A DNA stretch of 35,015 nt from an uncultured Candidatus Nemicrothrix sp. (lineage in GTDB: Bacteria > Actinomycetota > Acidimicrobiia > Acidimicrobiales > Acidimicrobilacustridaceae), in the NCBI GenBank assembly GCA_903867185.1, contig CAIPQK010000158.1, positions 1 to 35,015 on the forward strand. The letters run 5' to 3'. Below the pieces are notes generated by a model. That model was not told the DNA's origin. It did no database searches and saw only the letters and a list, made by a program, of their open reading frames with translations. Below, in pieces: positions 8,600-20,735 of the stretch; the first letter of the stretch is position 1, and each line of letters begins with the position of its first letter. The translations under genes were made by a program, and so were the position numbers.

Positions 8600-9003
8600 G
8601 CGAAGACTTCGGAAACGCAACCAATCGACACGACGCTCGCGAGCGCGCCTTTCACCTCCTCTACGAAACCGAGATGAAGGGCAACGCCATTGCAGATGTC
8701 CTCGCCGCGTTGCCAGTTGATCCCGACGAGTTCGCGGCTCAGCTCGTAGTTGGAGTGGGGGAGAACCAAGACGACCTCGATGCGGTCATCGCGTCCCACG
8801 CCCGCAACTGGGACGTCGATCGCATGCCGGCTCTCGATCGAGCCATCCTGCGTTTGGCTACCTACGAACTCATCCATCGGCCCGATGTTCCGACCGCCGT
8901 GGTCATCTCCGAAGCGGTGGAATTAGCGAAGTCCTACAGCACCGATGACAGCAGTCGCTATGTAAATGGTGTGCTCTCAGCGGTAGCAGGCGCGGTTCGC
9001 TAA
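8596..9003 (+). CDS. nusB: Transcription antitermination factor NusB
   Basis: A 135-residue all-helical protein that binds boxA RNA with NusE/S10 and supports rRNA antitermination. Recognisable parts are RERAFHLLYETEM near the N-terminus, the central DRMPALDRAILRLATYEL, and the C-terminal VISEAVELAKSYSTDDSSRYVNGVLSA. Length matches the family. The GTG start overlaps the efp TGA (GTGA). It closes the aroC-to-nusB unit; the pyr promoter lies immediately after its TAA stop. Confidence 0.95.
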   Translation: MSEDFGNATNRHDARERAFHLLYETEMKGNAIADVLAALPVDPDEFAAQLVVGVGENQDDLDAVIASHARNWDVDRMPALDRAILRLATYELIHRPDVPTAVVISEAVELAKSYSTDDSSRYVNGVLSAVAGAVR

Positions 9004-9010
9004 GACGCGA

Positions 9011-9016
9011 TACACT
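9011..9016 (+). promoter_or_regulatory. -10 element TACACT of the pyr operon promoter
   Basis: TACACT fits the TANNNT consensus seen elsewhere in the window and lies just after nusB. It would start RNA near 9023, only a few bases before the PyrR-binding stem-loop. No convincing -35 element is visible. Confidence 0.5.
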
Positions 9017-9026
9017 CTCCTTCTGA

Positions 9027-9057
9027 CCGTGAAGCGGGTCCCGTGAGGCCCGTACGG
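9027..9057 (+). promoter_or_regulatory. PyrR-binding RNA stem-loop
   Basis: The RNA has the architecture of PyrR-binding loops. A lower stem CCGU/ACGG (9027-9030 with 9054-9057) is followed by a purine internal loop GAAG (9031-9034) opposite one U, then an upper stem CGGG/CCCG (9035-9038 with 9049-9052), a bulged U9039, CC/GG, and the loop CGUGA (9042-9046). The core GGUCCCGUGAGGCC (9037-9050) matches the known consensus ARUCCNGNGAGGYU at almost every position. In bacilli and mycobacteria PyrR binds this element when UMP or UTP is high. Here it ends three bases before the Shine-Dalgarno of pyrR. Confidence 0.88.
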
Positions 9058-9059
9058 AC

Positions 9060-9066
9060 AGGAAGG
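9060..9066 (+). promoter_or_regulatory. Shine-Dalgarno AGGAAGG of pyrR
   Basis: AGGAAGG lies 9 nt before GTG 9076 and only 3 nt after the PyrR-binding stem-loop. It decides the pyrR start: the next in-frame ATG (9142) has no comparable sequence upstream. The GTG itself sits in a small CCAC/GTGG hairpin (9068-9071 with 9076-9079). Confidence 0.75.
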
Positions 9067-9075
9067 ACCACGAAC

Positions 9076-9642
9076 GTGGCTGAACGCGAACGACGCCTTA
9101 CGCCCCCATATGGGGGCGTTTTTGTTGCCCGAACCCGGGTCATGACCGCCGATGACATGAAGCGGGCCACCAAACGCATGGCCCACGAAATCATCGAGCG
9201 AAACCAGGGACTCGACGACCTCGTTGTCATCGGATTGCAGACCGGGGGAGTGCCGCTGGCCGCCCGGCTCTGTGACGCTCTTGAACTCATCGATGGCACC
9301 GAGGTTCCGGTCGGCTGTGTCGATGTTGCCTTCTACCGAGACGATATTGGGCTTCGGCCGGTGCTGCCCGAGACCGTTACCGATATTCCCTGCGACCTCG
9401 ACGGGCGCACCGTGATCTTGGTCGACGACGTGCTCTTCACTGGGCGCACAATCCGAGCAGCTCTCGACGCGCTGTCTGACTACGGACGAGCTCGCGCGGT
9501 GCAACTGGCAGTGATGGTCGATCGCGGTCATCGAGAACTTCCGATCCGGCCCGACTATGTCGGCAAGAACCTTCCGACACGACGCGACGAAGCCGTCGAT
9601 GTCACCGCCGACGGTGTCGATCTCGGGGAGATGGTCAAGTGA
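9076..9642 (+). CDS. pyrR: PyrR bifunctional pyr operon regulator / uracil phosphoribosyltransferase
   Basis: A 188-residue type I phosphoribosyltransferase-fold protein that senses uridine nucleotides and binds pyr leader RNA; many homologues also convert uracil and PRPP to UMP. The PRPP motif is [19 protein letters not shown], and [16 protein letters not shown] is a family hallmark. GTG 9076 is chosen for its well-spaced Shine-Dalgarno; ATG 9142 would give 166 residues and remove a 22-residue N-terminal extension that is similar in length to the one I recall in Mycobacterium PyrR. With the longer start, codons 9-16 also encode the terminator hairpin. The stop overlaps the pyrB start (GTGA). 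Confidence 0.92.
   Translation: MAERERRLTPPYGGVFVARTRVMTADDMKRATKRMAHEIIERNQGLDDLVVIGLQTGGVPLAARLCDALELIDGTEVPVGCVDVAFYRDDIGLRPVLPETVTDIPCDLDGRTVILVDDVLFTGRTIRAALDALSDYGRARAVQLAVMVDRGHRELPIRPDYVGKNLPTRRDEAVDVTADGVDLGEMVK
9100..9123 (+). terminator. Intrinsic terminator/attenuator inside the start of pyrR
   Basis: A perfect 8-bp stem ACGCCCCC/GGGGGCGT (9100-9107 with 9112-9119) with an AUAU loop is followed by a U-rich run TTTTGTT. This is a strong rho-independent terminator by eye. It lies within the 5' codons of pyrR if GTG 9076 is the start. The bases 9095-9102 can instead pair with 9042-9049 inside the PyrR-binding loop, giving a candidate antiterminator. Confidence 0.8.
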
Positions 9643-10619
9643 ATCGACCAGTCACCAACCCACGCCACGGTCGCTTACGCAGTTTGTTGGCAATCTCCGA
9701 CCTTGGCCCCGATGTTGCAACGGGCATCTCCGAGGTCATGACACTCACCGATTCATTCGTCGAGGTAAGCGAACGGACAATCCCGAAAGTCCCGGCACTG
9801 CGCGGCCGCACAGTGGTCTCGCTCTTCTTTGAAGATTCCACACGCACTCGACTCAGCTTTGAAACTGCAGCAAAGCGGCTTTCCGCCGACACCATGAACT
9901 TCAGCGTGAGCACTTCCTCGGTAAAGAAGGGGGAGTCGCTACGCGACACCATCGAAACCATCGAGGCCATGGGTGTCGATGCAATCGTGGTTCGGCACGC
10001 TTCGGCCGGCGTTCCTCGCCAAATCGCACAATGGGCGACAAGCGCCGTTATTAATGCGGGCGATGGCTGGCACGAACATCCCACGCAAGCGCTGCTCGAT
10101 TGCTACACAATCCGCCAGCGGTTCGGCGACATCACCGGCAAGCGGATCGCCATTGTCGGCGACATCCGTCATTCGCGAGTCGCTCGTAGCAACGTCGCAG
10201 CCTTTACTGCCCTCGGCGCAGATGTCACCTTGGTTGCTCCGCCGACGTTGCTTCCACCAAGCCTTGAAGGCTGGCCCGTAAAAGTCAGCACCGATATCGA
10301 CGCCGTGCTGCCGACTGTCGATGTTTGCTACATGCTCCGTATGCAGCGTGAACGTATGACTGAGGCGCTTATTCCGACTATCCGCGAATACAGCGCTCGG
10401 TACGGACTCAACGAACGGCGTGCGGAATTACTCCCTGACCACGCCCTGATCATGCATCCCGGTCCCATGAATCGCGGGGTCGAAATCGACGCTGCGGTTG
10501 CCGACCTTCCCAACACCGTCATCGTCGACCAGGTTCGCAACGGAGTCGCGGTGCGCATGGCGGTTCTGTTCCTTCTTCTCGGAAGCGGAACCACTTGGGG
10601 AGGCGAAGCCGATGTCTAA
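9639..10619 (+). CDS. pyrB: Aspartate carbamoyltransferase catalytic chain
   Basis: A 326-residue enzyme joining carbamoyl phosphate and aspartate to carbamoyl aspartate, the committed pyrimidine step. Carbamoyl-phosphate motif [33 protein letters not shown] and [11 protein letters not shown] are all present in order. No pyrI regulatory subunit is nearby, consistent with the actinobacterial type, in which PyrB partners with PyrC or acts alone. The GTG overlaps the pyrR stop, and the last 8 bases overlap pyrC. Confidence 0.96.
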   Translation: MNRPVTNPRHGRLRSLLAISDLGPDVATGISEVMTLTDSFVEVSERTIPKVPALRGRTVVSLFFEDSTRTRLSFETAAKRLSADTMNFSVSTSSVKKGESLRDTIETIEAMGVDAIVVRHASAGVPRQIAQWATSAVINAGDGWHEHPTQALLDCYTIRQRFGDITGKRIAIVGDIRHSRVARSNVAAFTALGADVTLVAPPTLLPPSLEGWPVKVSTDIDAVLPTVDVCYMLRMQRERMTEALIPTIREYSARYGLNERRAELLPDHALIMHPGPMNRGVEIDAAVADLPNTVIVDQVRNGVAVRMAVLFLLLGSGTTWGGEADV

Positions 10620-11985
10620 GAACTCAAACAACAACGCGACGAACCGAAAGGCAATTGTGTCCGAGTCAGCAGGATGGATTCTCACTGGTGGGCGGGTTGT
10701 CGATCGGACCGGTGAACGAATCGCCGACGTCGCAATCGCTGCCGACGGAACGATTGCTGCGGTCGGTGTCGATCTTGATCTCAAGGCACTCGGTCTTGCG
10801 AAGGCACCGGTACTCGACATCAGCGGTTGTGTCGTTTCCCCCGGATTCGTCGACATCCATACGCACTTGCGTGAACCAGGCCGAGAAGAAGCCGAAACGA
10901 TCGAAAGCGGAAGTCGAGCCGCCGCACTCGGTGGCTACACCGCGGTGGTGGCGATGCCAAATACCGAACCGACCATTGATTCAGTTGCTGTCGTTCGCCA
11001 AGTGCTCGATGCCGGAGTCGCTGCAGGCTTATGCGATGTGCGTTCGTCAGCGTCGATCACTCTCGGTCGCGAAGGCGATGCGCTTTCGCCCATGGCAGAG
11101 CTCGTTGCGGCCGGCGTTCGAATTTTCACCGACGATGGTTGCGGAGTTCAGAACGATCGACTCATGCGACGCGCTCTCGAATACGCGTCGGGTTTGCCCG
11201 AGTCAGTGGTGTTGGCCCAGCACTGTGAAGTGGAAGCGCTGAGCCACGGCGGGCACATGCACGAAGGCGAGTGGTCAAGCCGCCTCGGCATTCCCGGTAT
11301 TCCGGCGGAGGCTGAAGAACTCATGGTGTTTCGCGACATCGCTCTCTCTCGTCTCACGGGGATGGCGGTGCACTTCCAACATCTCTCAACGGCCGGCGCT
11401 GTCGCTCTCGTGCGCGACGCGAAAGCAAAGGGTCTGAATGTCACGGCTGAAGCCACGCCCCATCACTTCACCCTCACGCATGCCGAGGTCGCTTCCTACG
11501 ATCCGGTCTTCAAAGTCAACCCACCGCTGCGAACCGCTGAAGATGTCGCGGCGGTAAAGGCAGGTTTGGCCGACGGAACCATCGATGCGATTGCCACCGA
11601 TCACGCTCCCCACACCGACGATGTCAAAGAAGCACCGTTCGATCACGCTCCATGCGGAATGCTCGGGCTCGAAACAGCGCTTGCTCTGGGTATCACGGAA
11701 CTCGTCGAGCCCGGAGTGCTCTCTATGACCGAGTTCATCGCCAAGATGTCATGGAACCCGGCAGCGATTGCTCGACTCGATGATGTGCATGGTCGCAATG
11801 TCGAAGCCGATGAACCAGCGCACCTTGTGGTATTCGATCCGGCCCTCGAGTGGGCCGTCGACCCATCCGCACTCGCAAGTAAATCCAACAACACGCCATA
11901 TTCAGGGCGCGTCGTGCGCGGAAAGGTACGACACACATTCCTATGTGGCGTCCCAACCGTTCTCGATGGAGAGGCACAACGATGA
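10612..11985 (+). CDS. pyrC: Dihydroorotase
   Basis: A 457-residue class I amidohydrolase that cyclises carbamoyl aspartate to dihydroorotate. Metal-binding [10 protein letters not shown], then MPNTEPT, KVNPPLR and IATDHAPHT are clear. The ATG at 10612 is chosen over an upstream in-frame ATG because GGGGAGG (10597-10603) lies 8 nt before it and because it leaves only an 8-base overlap with pyrB. The first 17 or so residues are asparagine-rich and lie before the conserved ILTGGRVVD start of the beta-sandwich. The end overlaps carA (ATGA). Confidence 0.95.
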   Translation: MSKNSNNNATNRKAIVSESAGWILTGGRVVDRTGERIADVAIAADGTIAAVGVDLDLKALGLAKAPVLDISGCVVSPGFVDIHTHLREPGREEAETIESGSRAAALGGYTAVVAMPNTEPTIDSVAVVRQVLDAGVAAGLCDVRSSASITLGREGDALSPMAELVAAGVRIFTDDGCGVQNDRLMRRALEYASGLPESVVLAQHCEVEALSHGGHMHEGEWSSRLGIPGIPAEAEELMVFRDIALSRLTGMAVHFQHLSTAGAVALVRDAKAKGLNVTAEATPHHFTLTHAEVASYDPVFKVNPPLRTAEDVAAVKAGLADGTIDAIATDHAPHTDDVKEAPFDHAPCGMLGLETALALGITELVEPGVLSMTEFIAKMSWNPAAIARLDDVHGRNVEADEPAHLVVFDPALEWAVDPSALASKSNNTPYSGRVVRGKVRHTFLCGVPTVLDGEAQR

Positions 11986-13093
11986 GCAGTATCGAAGAAG
12001 CACTACTGGTTCTCGCCGACGGCACCGTGTTCGAAGGTGAATCAATTGGGGCTCAACGTGCTGATGGCATCACCTCTGGCGAAGTCGTCTTCAACACGGC
12101 CCTCACTGGATATCAAGAGATCATCACCGATCCTTCCTATGCCGGGCAGCTCATCACCTTCACCTATCCGCATATCGGTAACTACGGCGTCACGGCGTTC
12201 GACGACGAATCCCGCCGACCATTTACCCGGGGAATCATCATCCGCGACATGGCTCGACGTCGGAGCAACTGGCGTTCCGAAGGTGATCTGCAATCGTTCC
12301 TTCAGAACGCTGGAGTTCCTGGCATAGCGGGCATCGACACTCGACGGCTCACCCGTCACATTCGCGACCTCGGTGCCATGCCGGGTGCATTTGGTACGGC
12401 ATCTGAATCAGAACTGCTTGCTGCGGCAAAAGCCGAACACGGAACAAGCGGCGTCGATCTTGTTGGTCTGGTGACCTGCGACTCTTCCTACGAGTACGCG
12501 TTCACCGGCCCAAGTGGCCGCACGCCCAAACGTGTTGTGGCCTACGACTTCGGAATTAAGACCACGATCCTTCGTCACCTGTCGGGTATCGCAACTGTCG
12601 AAGTTGTGCCCGCAGGCACGCCGGCCTCAGAGGTTCTGGCCCGCAATCCCGACGGTGTGTTTCTTTCAAATGGTCCTGGCGATCCTGCTGCAGTGGTCGG
12701 AGCTCCGCAGATCATCGACGGGCTGTTGGGTGAAGTTCCGATCTTTGGTATCTGCCTCGGTCACCAATTGCTCGCAACCGCACTTGGGGCAGAGACCTAC
12801 AAACTTCCGTTCGGTCATCATGGCGGAAATCACCCCGTGCGCCGTCTCGACACAGGAACCGTCGAGATCACAAGTCAAAATCACAATTACGCAGTCGACG
12901 ACGGTTCGCTTGGCAAGAAGGTCGAGGTCACGCATCGAAATCTCAACGATGGCGTTGTCGAAGGTCTTCGAAGCCTCGACCTCCCGGCGTTCAGTGTGCA
13001 GTACCACCCCGAAGCTGGGCCTGGTCCGCACGATGCTGCGTACTTGTTCACCATGTTCGATGAACTTATGGATTCCGTGAAGGGAACCAACTG

Positions 13094-13094
<1 letters not shown>
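11982..13094 (+). CDS. carA: Carbamoyl phosphate synthase small (glutaminase) subunit
   Basis: A 370-residue subunit that hydrolyses glutamine and feeds ammonia to CarB. The N-terminal domain has [13 protein letters not shown] and [15 protein letters not shown]; the class I glutamine amidotransferase domain has the catalytic triad Cys258 (GICLGHQL), His342 and Glu344 (YHPEA). The ATG at 11982 overlaps the pyrC stop and has GGAGAGG about 7 nt upstream. In bacteria with one CPSase this enzyme also supplies arginine synthesis. The end overlaps carB. Confidence 0.96.
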
Positions 13095-16377
<3,283 letters not shown>

Positions 16378-16378
<1 letters not shown>

Positions 16379-17322
16379 TGGCACGACGTCGGGGTTCCAG
16401 AGGGTCGGTGGATCTCACAACAACTGTGGGTTCACTCACGTTGGCCAATCCCGTAATGACTGCGTCCGGAACGGCTGGACACGGCGACGAACTCGGGGCC
16501 TATGTCGATCTTTCGTCCCTGGGTGCTGTGGTCGTGAAGTCGCTGTCGCCAGAACCATGGGCCGGAAATGCCGCGCCACGCGTTCACGAAACCCCCGCCG
16601 GCATGATTAATAGCGTTGGTTTGCAGGGTCCCGGCGTGCGCAAGTGGCTCGAAGACGAACTTCCGGTAGTCATCGCTACCGGTGCAACGGTTGTGGCCAG
16701 CATTTGGGGAACCACGATCGAGGACTATGCGCTAGCTGCAGAACTCCTGCGAGACGCGCCGGCCGAAGTTGTTGCTGTCGAAGTGAACGTTTCGTGTCCC
16801 AACCTTCACGATCGCAATCGCATGTTCGCCCATGCTCCCGAAACAACAGCGGAAGCGATTCAAGCCGCTTCAGTTTGTGGTCGCCCGATGTGGGCGAAGC
16901 TCAGCCCAAATGTTTCTGATCTCGCGTCCATAGCGAAGGCGGCGCACTCGGCCGGCGCCGAGGCGGTGACACTCGTCAATACCGTTCTCGGAATGGCCAT
17001 CGATACCGAAACGCGCACCTATCGACTTGGCGGCGGAGGCGGCGGACTTTCTGGACCAGCAATTCATCCTGTTGCTGTTCGAGCAGTGCACGATGTGCAT
17101 GCGGCATATCCCGAAATACCGATCATCGGAGTCGGCGGGGTTGCTCGCGGCGTGGATGCAATCGAATTGATGATGGCCGGTGCAAGCGCGATCCAAGTCG
17201 GAACCGCGTCATTCGCCGACCCTCGCAGTGTCGCCCGAGTTCTGAAAGAGATCGAAGCGTGGTGCGCTGAACGCAGTGTGGGTTCGGTTCGCGAGCTGAT
17301 CGGAGTAGTTCATGGCCGCTGA
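16378..17322 (+). CDS. pyrD: Dihydroorotate dehydrogenase, class 1 (1B-like)
   Basis: A 314-residue FMN enzyme oxidising dihydroorotate to orotate. Features are ANPVMTASGTAG near the N-terminus, NSVGLQGPG, NVSCPN with Cys140 as the expected catalytic base of class 1 enzymes, GGGLSGPAIHP and GVGGVARGVDAIE. It lacks the N-terminal membrane helix of class 2 enzymes, so it should be cytosolic. Class 1B enzymes normally need the PyrK flavin/iron-sulfur subunit, usually encoded next to pyrD, but carB abuts pyrD directly here. The electron acceptor is therefore open. The end overlaps pyrF by 11 bases. Confidence 0.93.
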
Positions 17323-18037
17323 CATCGTTGACTTCTCAAATGGTGCACCCGAAGCCATTCGTTCGCGTCTCGCCCTTGCGCTCGATGTCGACGATGTTGT
17401 CGAAGCTCGACGCCTCGCGCACCTCTTGCGACCGTGGTTTGGCGTCGCAAAAGTAGGTTTAGAGCTGTTCAGCGCAGCAGGACCGGAAGCAATCGAAGCA
17501 ATGATCGAGGACGGGTTCGCGGTTTTTGCCGATCTGAAATTGCTTGATATTCCGACCACAGTGAACAAGGCCGCACGCGTCATGGGTTCATTAGGCGTTT
17601 CGTACCTGACCGTGCACACGCGAGCAGGTGTCGATCACTTACGTGCGGGAGTCGAGGGAGTTGCCGCTGGTGCCTCTGCGGCGGGACTACCGGCGCCGAT
17701 CTGCCTCGGTATCACCGTGCTTACAAGTGAGCAGGCTGATCTTGCTGCGCTCGAACAGCGCGTGGGCATCGTCCTTGAAGCAGGTTGTGGAGGGCTGGTG
17801 TGTTCAGCGAGTGATCTCGCAACGGTGCGGTCGTTAGCGGCCGATGTCGTCACCGTTGTGCCAGGGATCCGACCAGCCGGAGTGTCCGTCGATGATCAGG
17901 CTCGACCGGCCACCCCCGCGTCAGCAATTGCAGCGGGTGCCGATGTTCTCGTCATCGGCCGAGCCGTGACCCATGCCGAGGACCCCATTCAGGCGGCGAT
18001 TTCAATCGCTGCTGAGGTTGCTGCCGCCATCGGCTGA
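17312..18037 (+). CDS. pyrF: Orotidine 5'-phosphate decarboxylase
   Basis: A 241-residue TIM-barrel enzyme that decarboxylates OMP to UMP. The N-terminal LALDVDD, the active-site DLKLLDIPTT (Asp-x-Lys-x-x-Asp) and the C-terminal VVPGIRP and VIGRAVTHAEDP are typical of the short type I form, unlike the longer type II form common in mycobacteria. The ATG at 17312 overlaps pyrD and has GGAG 6 nt upstream. It is the last gene of the pyr operon; pyrE is not in the window. Confidence 0.95.
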   Translation: MAADIVDFSNGAPEAIRSRLALALDVDDVVEARRLAHLLRPWFGVAKVGLELFSAAGPEAIEAMIEDGFAVFADLKLLDIPTTVNKAARVMGSLGVSYLTVHTRAGVDHLRAGVEGVAAGASAAGLPAPICLGITVLTSEQADLAALEQRVGIVLEAGCGGLVCSASDLATVRSLAADVVTVVPGIRPAGVSVDDQARPATPASAIAAGADVLVIGRAVTHAEDPIQAAISIAAEVAAAIG

Positions 18038-18080
18038 GGCTCCATGGCTTCCGCCCGGACGAGTGTCGGAGGGCAACGGC

Positions 18081-18086
18081 TAGGGT
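18081..18086 (+). promoter_or_regulatory. -10 element TAGGGT upstream of mihF (near-leaderless)
   Basis: TAGGGT ends 7 nt before the ATG of mihF, with no Shine-Dalgarno between. RNA would be predicted to start at or one base before the ATG. It lies in the short gap after pyrF and implies that mihF has its own promoter. Confidence 0.55.
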
Positions 18087-18093
18087 CTTCGCC

Positions 18094-18411
18094 ATGCCGC
18101 AGCCTCCTGCTCTCACACCTGAACAACGGCAGGCCGCGCTCGCGAAGGCCGCCGAAGCGCGTCGAGCCCGTGCCATCGTCAAGGACAAGTTGAAAACTGG
18201 CGAGCTCGTGTTTTCACAAGTTCTTGAACTTGCCGGCACCGATGAACTTGTTGCGGGCATCAAAGTTCTTGCCATTCTCGAATCGCTCCCCGGTGTCGGA
18301 AAGGTCAAAGCCCGTCGGGCCATGACCGAAATCGGCATCGCCGACACCCGTCGACTTCGCGGATTAGGCGATCAGCAACGCAAGGCCCTGCTGGGCGCTT
18401 TCGGCAACTGA
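18094..18411 (+). CDS. mihF: Actinobacterial integration host factor MihF
   Basis: A 105-residue, basic, helical nucleoid-associated protein of the mycobacterial IHF type, unrelated to E. coli IHF. Diagnostic are the N-terminal TPEQRQAALAKAAEARRAR, the central KLKTGELVFSQVLELA, and the helix-hairpin-helix-like ILESLPGVGKVKARRAM toward the C-terminus, which binds DNA. In mycobacteria it is essential and was found as the host factor for L5 phage integration. Its place upstream of gmk and rpoZ is a strong actinobacterial marker. Length matches the core of the family. Confidence 0.95.
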   Translation: MPQPPALTPEQRQAALAKAAEARRARAIVKDKLKTGELVFSQVLELAGTDELVAGIKVLAILESLPGVGKVKARRAMTEIGIADTRRLRGLGDQQRKALLGAFGN

Positions 18412-18421
18412 TTCCGCGCTC

Positions 18422-18958
18422 GTGATCATTGTCGTTTGTGGACCAGGGGGAGTAGGGAAGGGAACGGTTGTCGCTCGCCTGATCGACGCCGACCCGTCGC
18501 TGTGGCTCTCGCGTTCGTGGAGCACCCGTGAACGACGCCCGAGTGAACGTGAAGACGCCTATATCTGGGCGACTCGCGAGGAATTCGAGGCCCACGTTCA
18601 AGCGGGTGGTTTTCTCGAATATGCCGAATTCCTTGGCAACTTCTATGGAACCCCGTGGCCTGATGGCGCCGGCGGCAAGGACGTCATCCTTGAAATCGAT
18701 GTTCAAGGGGCTGCGCAGGTCCTTGAACGGGTTCCTGACTGTCTCTTTGTGCTCCTTGAACCTCCCTCAGCTGAGGTGCAGGCCGAACGACTCCGTGGCC
18801 GCGGCGACCCTCCCGAGCAGGCCGAACGCCGTATTGCGGTGGCTCAGGCCGAATTAGCCGAAGGTCGGCGTCTCGGAGCGATCTGCATCGTCAACGACGA
18901 TCTCGAGCGAACCGTTGCCGAGGTCGCTGCGCTCATTGCCGAGAAGCGATCCGCCTAA
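18422..18958 (+). CDS. gmk: Guanylate kinase
   Basis: A 178-residue enzyme phosphorylating GMP to GDP. The P-loop GPGGVGKGT is at 7-15, followed by SRSWSTRERRPSE for GMP binding, FLEYAEFLGNFYGTP and ILEIDVQGA. The protein begins directly at the first beta strand, without the short N-terminal leader of many homologues; no upstream in-frame start is visible close by. The GTG lies 10 nt after mihF, without a clear Shine-Dalgarno, so translation may depend on coupling. Confidence 0.94.
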   Translation: MIIVVCGPGGVGKGTVVARLIDADPSLWLSRSWSTRERRPSEREDAYIWATREEFEAHVQAGGFLEYAEFLGNFYGTPWPDGAGGKDVILEIDVQGAAQVLERVPDCLFVLLEPPSAEVQAERLRGRGDPPEQAERRIAVAQAELAEGRRLGAICIVNDDLERTVAEVAALIAEKRSA

Positions 18959-19014
18959 AAGCGCTGCCAGATACCCATCGCATTCGGCAATGTGGTCTGG
19001 AGAGGGGACTGCGG

Positions 19015-19020
19015 TAGGCT
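19015..19020 (+). promoter_or_regulatory. Possible -10 element TAGGCT upstream of rpoZ
   Basis: The 152-bp gap after gmk contains TAGGCT, identical to the -10 proposed for the VIT gene. It would give a leader of roughly 85 nt before the rpoZ GTG. That leader holds a small GTTCC/GGAAC hairpin and the palindrome GAACGATCGTTC (19062-19073). No -35 is evident. Confidence 0.35.
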
Positions 19021-19110
19021 CGTCCCTCTTCTCCGAGGCCGATTCTTCGGTTCCGCAGAAGGAACGATCGTTCTTGTCAGTCCGTCCCCAATCCTTAACG
19101 AAGGTGTGCT

Positions 19111-19449
19111 GTGGCTCAGATTCATGACTCAATGGTGGATCCCCGTATCGAGGTTCTTCTTTCGAAGGTCGATTCGCGTTTCACGCTCGTGTCACTTGGC
19201 GCCCAGCGCGCACGGCAGATCAACGCCTACTTCAACCAGCTTGGCGAAGGACAGGGCTCCAACGTTCCGCCGCAGGTCACCTCGCTGGCCCGTAAGCCAC
19301 TTTCGATCGCGTTTGAAGAAATCTCTGCTGACATGATCATCCCCGTGCGCGTTGATCCCAACGAGATCCTTGAAGAGGATGTCGTCGAGGGCATCGACGA
19401 AACCGTCGAACTGGCTGAAGCCGTCGACGAAGCACCTGAGGCAGACTGA
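19111..19449 (+). CDS. rpoZ: RNA polymerase omega subunit
   Basis: A 112-residue small subunit that helps assemble RNA polymerase by holding the beta-prime subunit. Conserved actinobacterial omega features are SRFTLVSLGAQRARQINAYF, QLGEG and KPLSIAFEEISAD. An acidic C-terminal tail (about 84-112) is rich in Glu and Asp. The GTG at 19111 follows AAGG at 7-nt spacing; ATG 19132 in the same frame is an alternative that would drop seven residues. It sits between gmk and coaBC, as usual. Confidence 0.93.
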   Translation: MAQIHDSMVDPRIEVLLSKVDSRFTLVSLGAQRARQINAYFNQLGEGQGSNVPPQVTSLARKPLSIAFEEISADMIIPVRVDPNEILEEDVVEGIDETVELAEAVDEAPEAD

Positions 19450-19474
19450 CCGACCTGTTGTCGGTTCTGCGGGT

Positions 19475-20683
19475 ATGACCCTCGCATCCCGTCGCATCGT
19501 CCTGGGCGTAACCGGGGGCATTGCCGCGTACAAGGCGGTCGACGTCTGTCGTCGTCTTGTCGATGCTGGCGCGCACGTCGTGCCGATCATGACCGAAGGG
19601 GCAAGGCACTTCATCGGCGAAACAACGCTGTCGGCTCTTGCCTCAGAAAAAGTGCAAACCTCGCTCTGGGATGAATCCTCGCCCATTCCTCATACCCGTC
19701 TCGGTCAGGACAACGATCTCATTGTGGTGGCTCCGGCGACTGCGCGATTGATCTCGGCCTATGCCCATGGCTATTCCGATGATCTACTGACCGCCACCCT
19801 CATCGCTACCCGGGCCCCGGTCGTCATCTGCCCGGCGATGCATACCGAGATGTGGGAACACCCGGCAGTGCAGGACAATCTCGCGCTGCTCGCGTCGCGA
19901 GGCGTCATCATTGTGCCTCCGGGCGAAGGACGCCTTGCCGGTGGCGATATTGGCACTGGTCGCCTCGCCGAACCCGCCGACATCGTGGCCGCTATTGAAC
20001 GAGCACTGTCGGCGAATGACGATTTAGCGGGCGTGCGAGTTCTTGTGACCGCGGGCGGAACTCGCGAAGCAATCGACCCGGTGCGAGTGATCACGAATCG
20101 CTCGTCAGGCAAGCAGGGCTATGCAATTGCTGCGGAAGCGTTGTCACGTGGTGCGAAGGTCACCCTCGTTACCACGGCAAGTTTGCCCGCACCGGCAGGC
20201 GTTGACGTTGTTGATGTTGTGAGCGCTGCCGACATGGAAGCTGCTGTCATGCCTCGAGCCGATTCGCACGATGTCATCGTGATGGCTGCAGCGGTTGCTG
20301 ACTTCCGCCCAGCCACGATCGCCGACCACAAGATCAAGAAGGACGAACTGGGAGCGCAAGGCGAGCCCCGAATCGTTCTTGAACCGACACATGATTTCCT
20401 TGTCGATCTTGGCCAGCGGAAAGCGCCCGGCCAGGTCATTGTGGGCTTCGCTGCTGAAACCACAAACGTCGTGGAAAATGCGCGCGGCAAACTTCAGCGT
20501 AAGAATCTCGATCTGATCGTGGCCAACGATGTCAGCGCCGATGGCGTCGGATTTGAACACGACACCAATGCAGTGACGATTCTCTCGGCAACTTCCGATG
20601 ACGTCAGTATCGATCTCACCGACAAACGGGCGGTTGCTAAGGCGGTCCTCGATGCTGTCGTGGCGCTGAGGTCCGACCGCTAA
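19475..20683 (+). CDS. coaBC: Bifunctional phosphopantothenoylcysteine decarboxylase / phosphopantothenate-cysteine ligase
   Basis: A 402-residue fused enzyme for two steps of coenzyme A synthesis. The CoaC half has [11 protein letters not shown], the flavin-site histidine in [19 protein letters not shown] and PAMHTEMW. The CoaB half has [37 protein letters not shown] and a KIKKDE segment. In CoaC the clamp that reads LACG or QACG in E. coli and Bacillus is GRLAGGDIG here, with Gly in place of Cys, and the PAMN motif is PAMH. The frame is open upstream into rpoZ, but ATG 19475 sits just before the conserved [10 protein letters not shown]. Confidence 0.94.
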   Translation: MTLASRRIVLGVTGGIAAYKAVDVCRRLVDAGAHVVPIMTEGARHFIGETTLSALASEKVQTSLWDESSPIPHTRLGQDNDLIVVAPATARLISAYAHGYSDDLLTATLIATRAPVVICPAMHTEMWEHPAVQDNLALLASRGVIIVPPGEGRLAGGDIGTGRLAEPADIVAAIERALSANDDLAGVRVLVTAGGTREAIDPVRVITNRSSGKQGYAIAAEALSRGAKVTLVTTASLPAPAGVDVVDVVSAADMEAAVMPRADSHDVIVMAAAVADFRPATIADHKIKKDELGAQGEPRIVLEPTHDFLVDLGQRKAPGQVIVGFAAETTNVVENARGKLQRKNLDLIVANDVSADGVGFEHDTNAVTILSATSDDVSIDLTDKRAVAKAVLDAVVALRSDR

Positions 20684-20698
20684 GGGCCTCGGCCCGAC

Positions 20699-20704
20699 TA
20701 GGTT
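20699..20704 (+). promoter_or_regulatory. Possible -10 element TAGGTT upstream of metK
   Basis: TAGGTT in the 52-bp gap after coaBC would start RNA near 20711, giving a leader of about 25 nt. Unlike the leaderless group, metK has a Shine-Dalgarno AGGAG (20725-20729). The leader is too short for a SAM riboswitch. Confidence 0.4.
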
Positions 20705-20735
20705 TCTCCCCGAACCAACCACACAGGAGCTTCCC

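Noticed and set aside
18422-18958. gmk as N-terminally truncated
   Set aside because: The P-loop, GMP-binding and C-terminal parts are complete; only a non-conserved leader is shorter than in some homologues.
19062-19073. 12-bp palindrome GAACGATCGTTC before rpoZ as an operator
   Set aside because: CGATCG-type words appear very common throughout the window, so one palindrome built on that word is weak evidence.
20684-20735. SAM riboswitch upstream of metK
   Set aside because: The 52-bp gap is too small for any SAM riboswitch class found before metK, and a plain promoter plus Shine-Dalgarno explains it.
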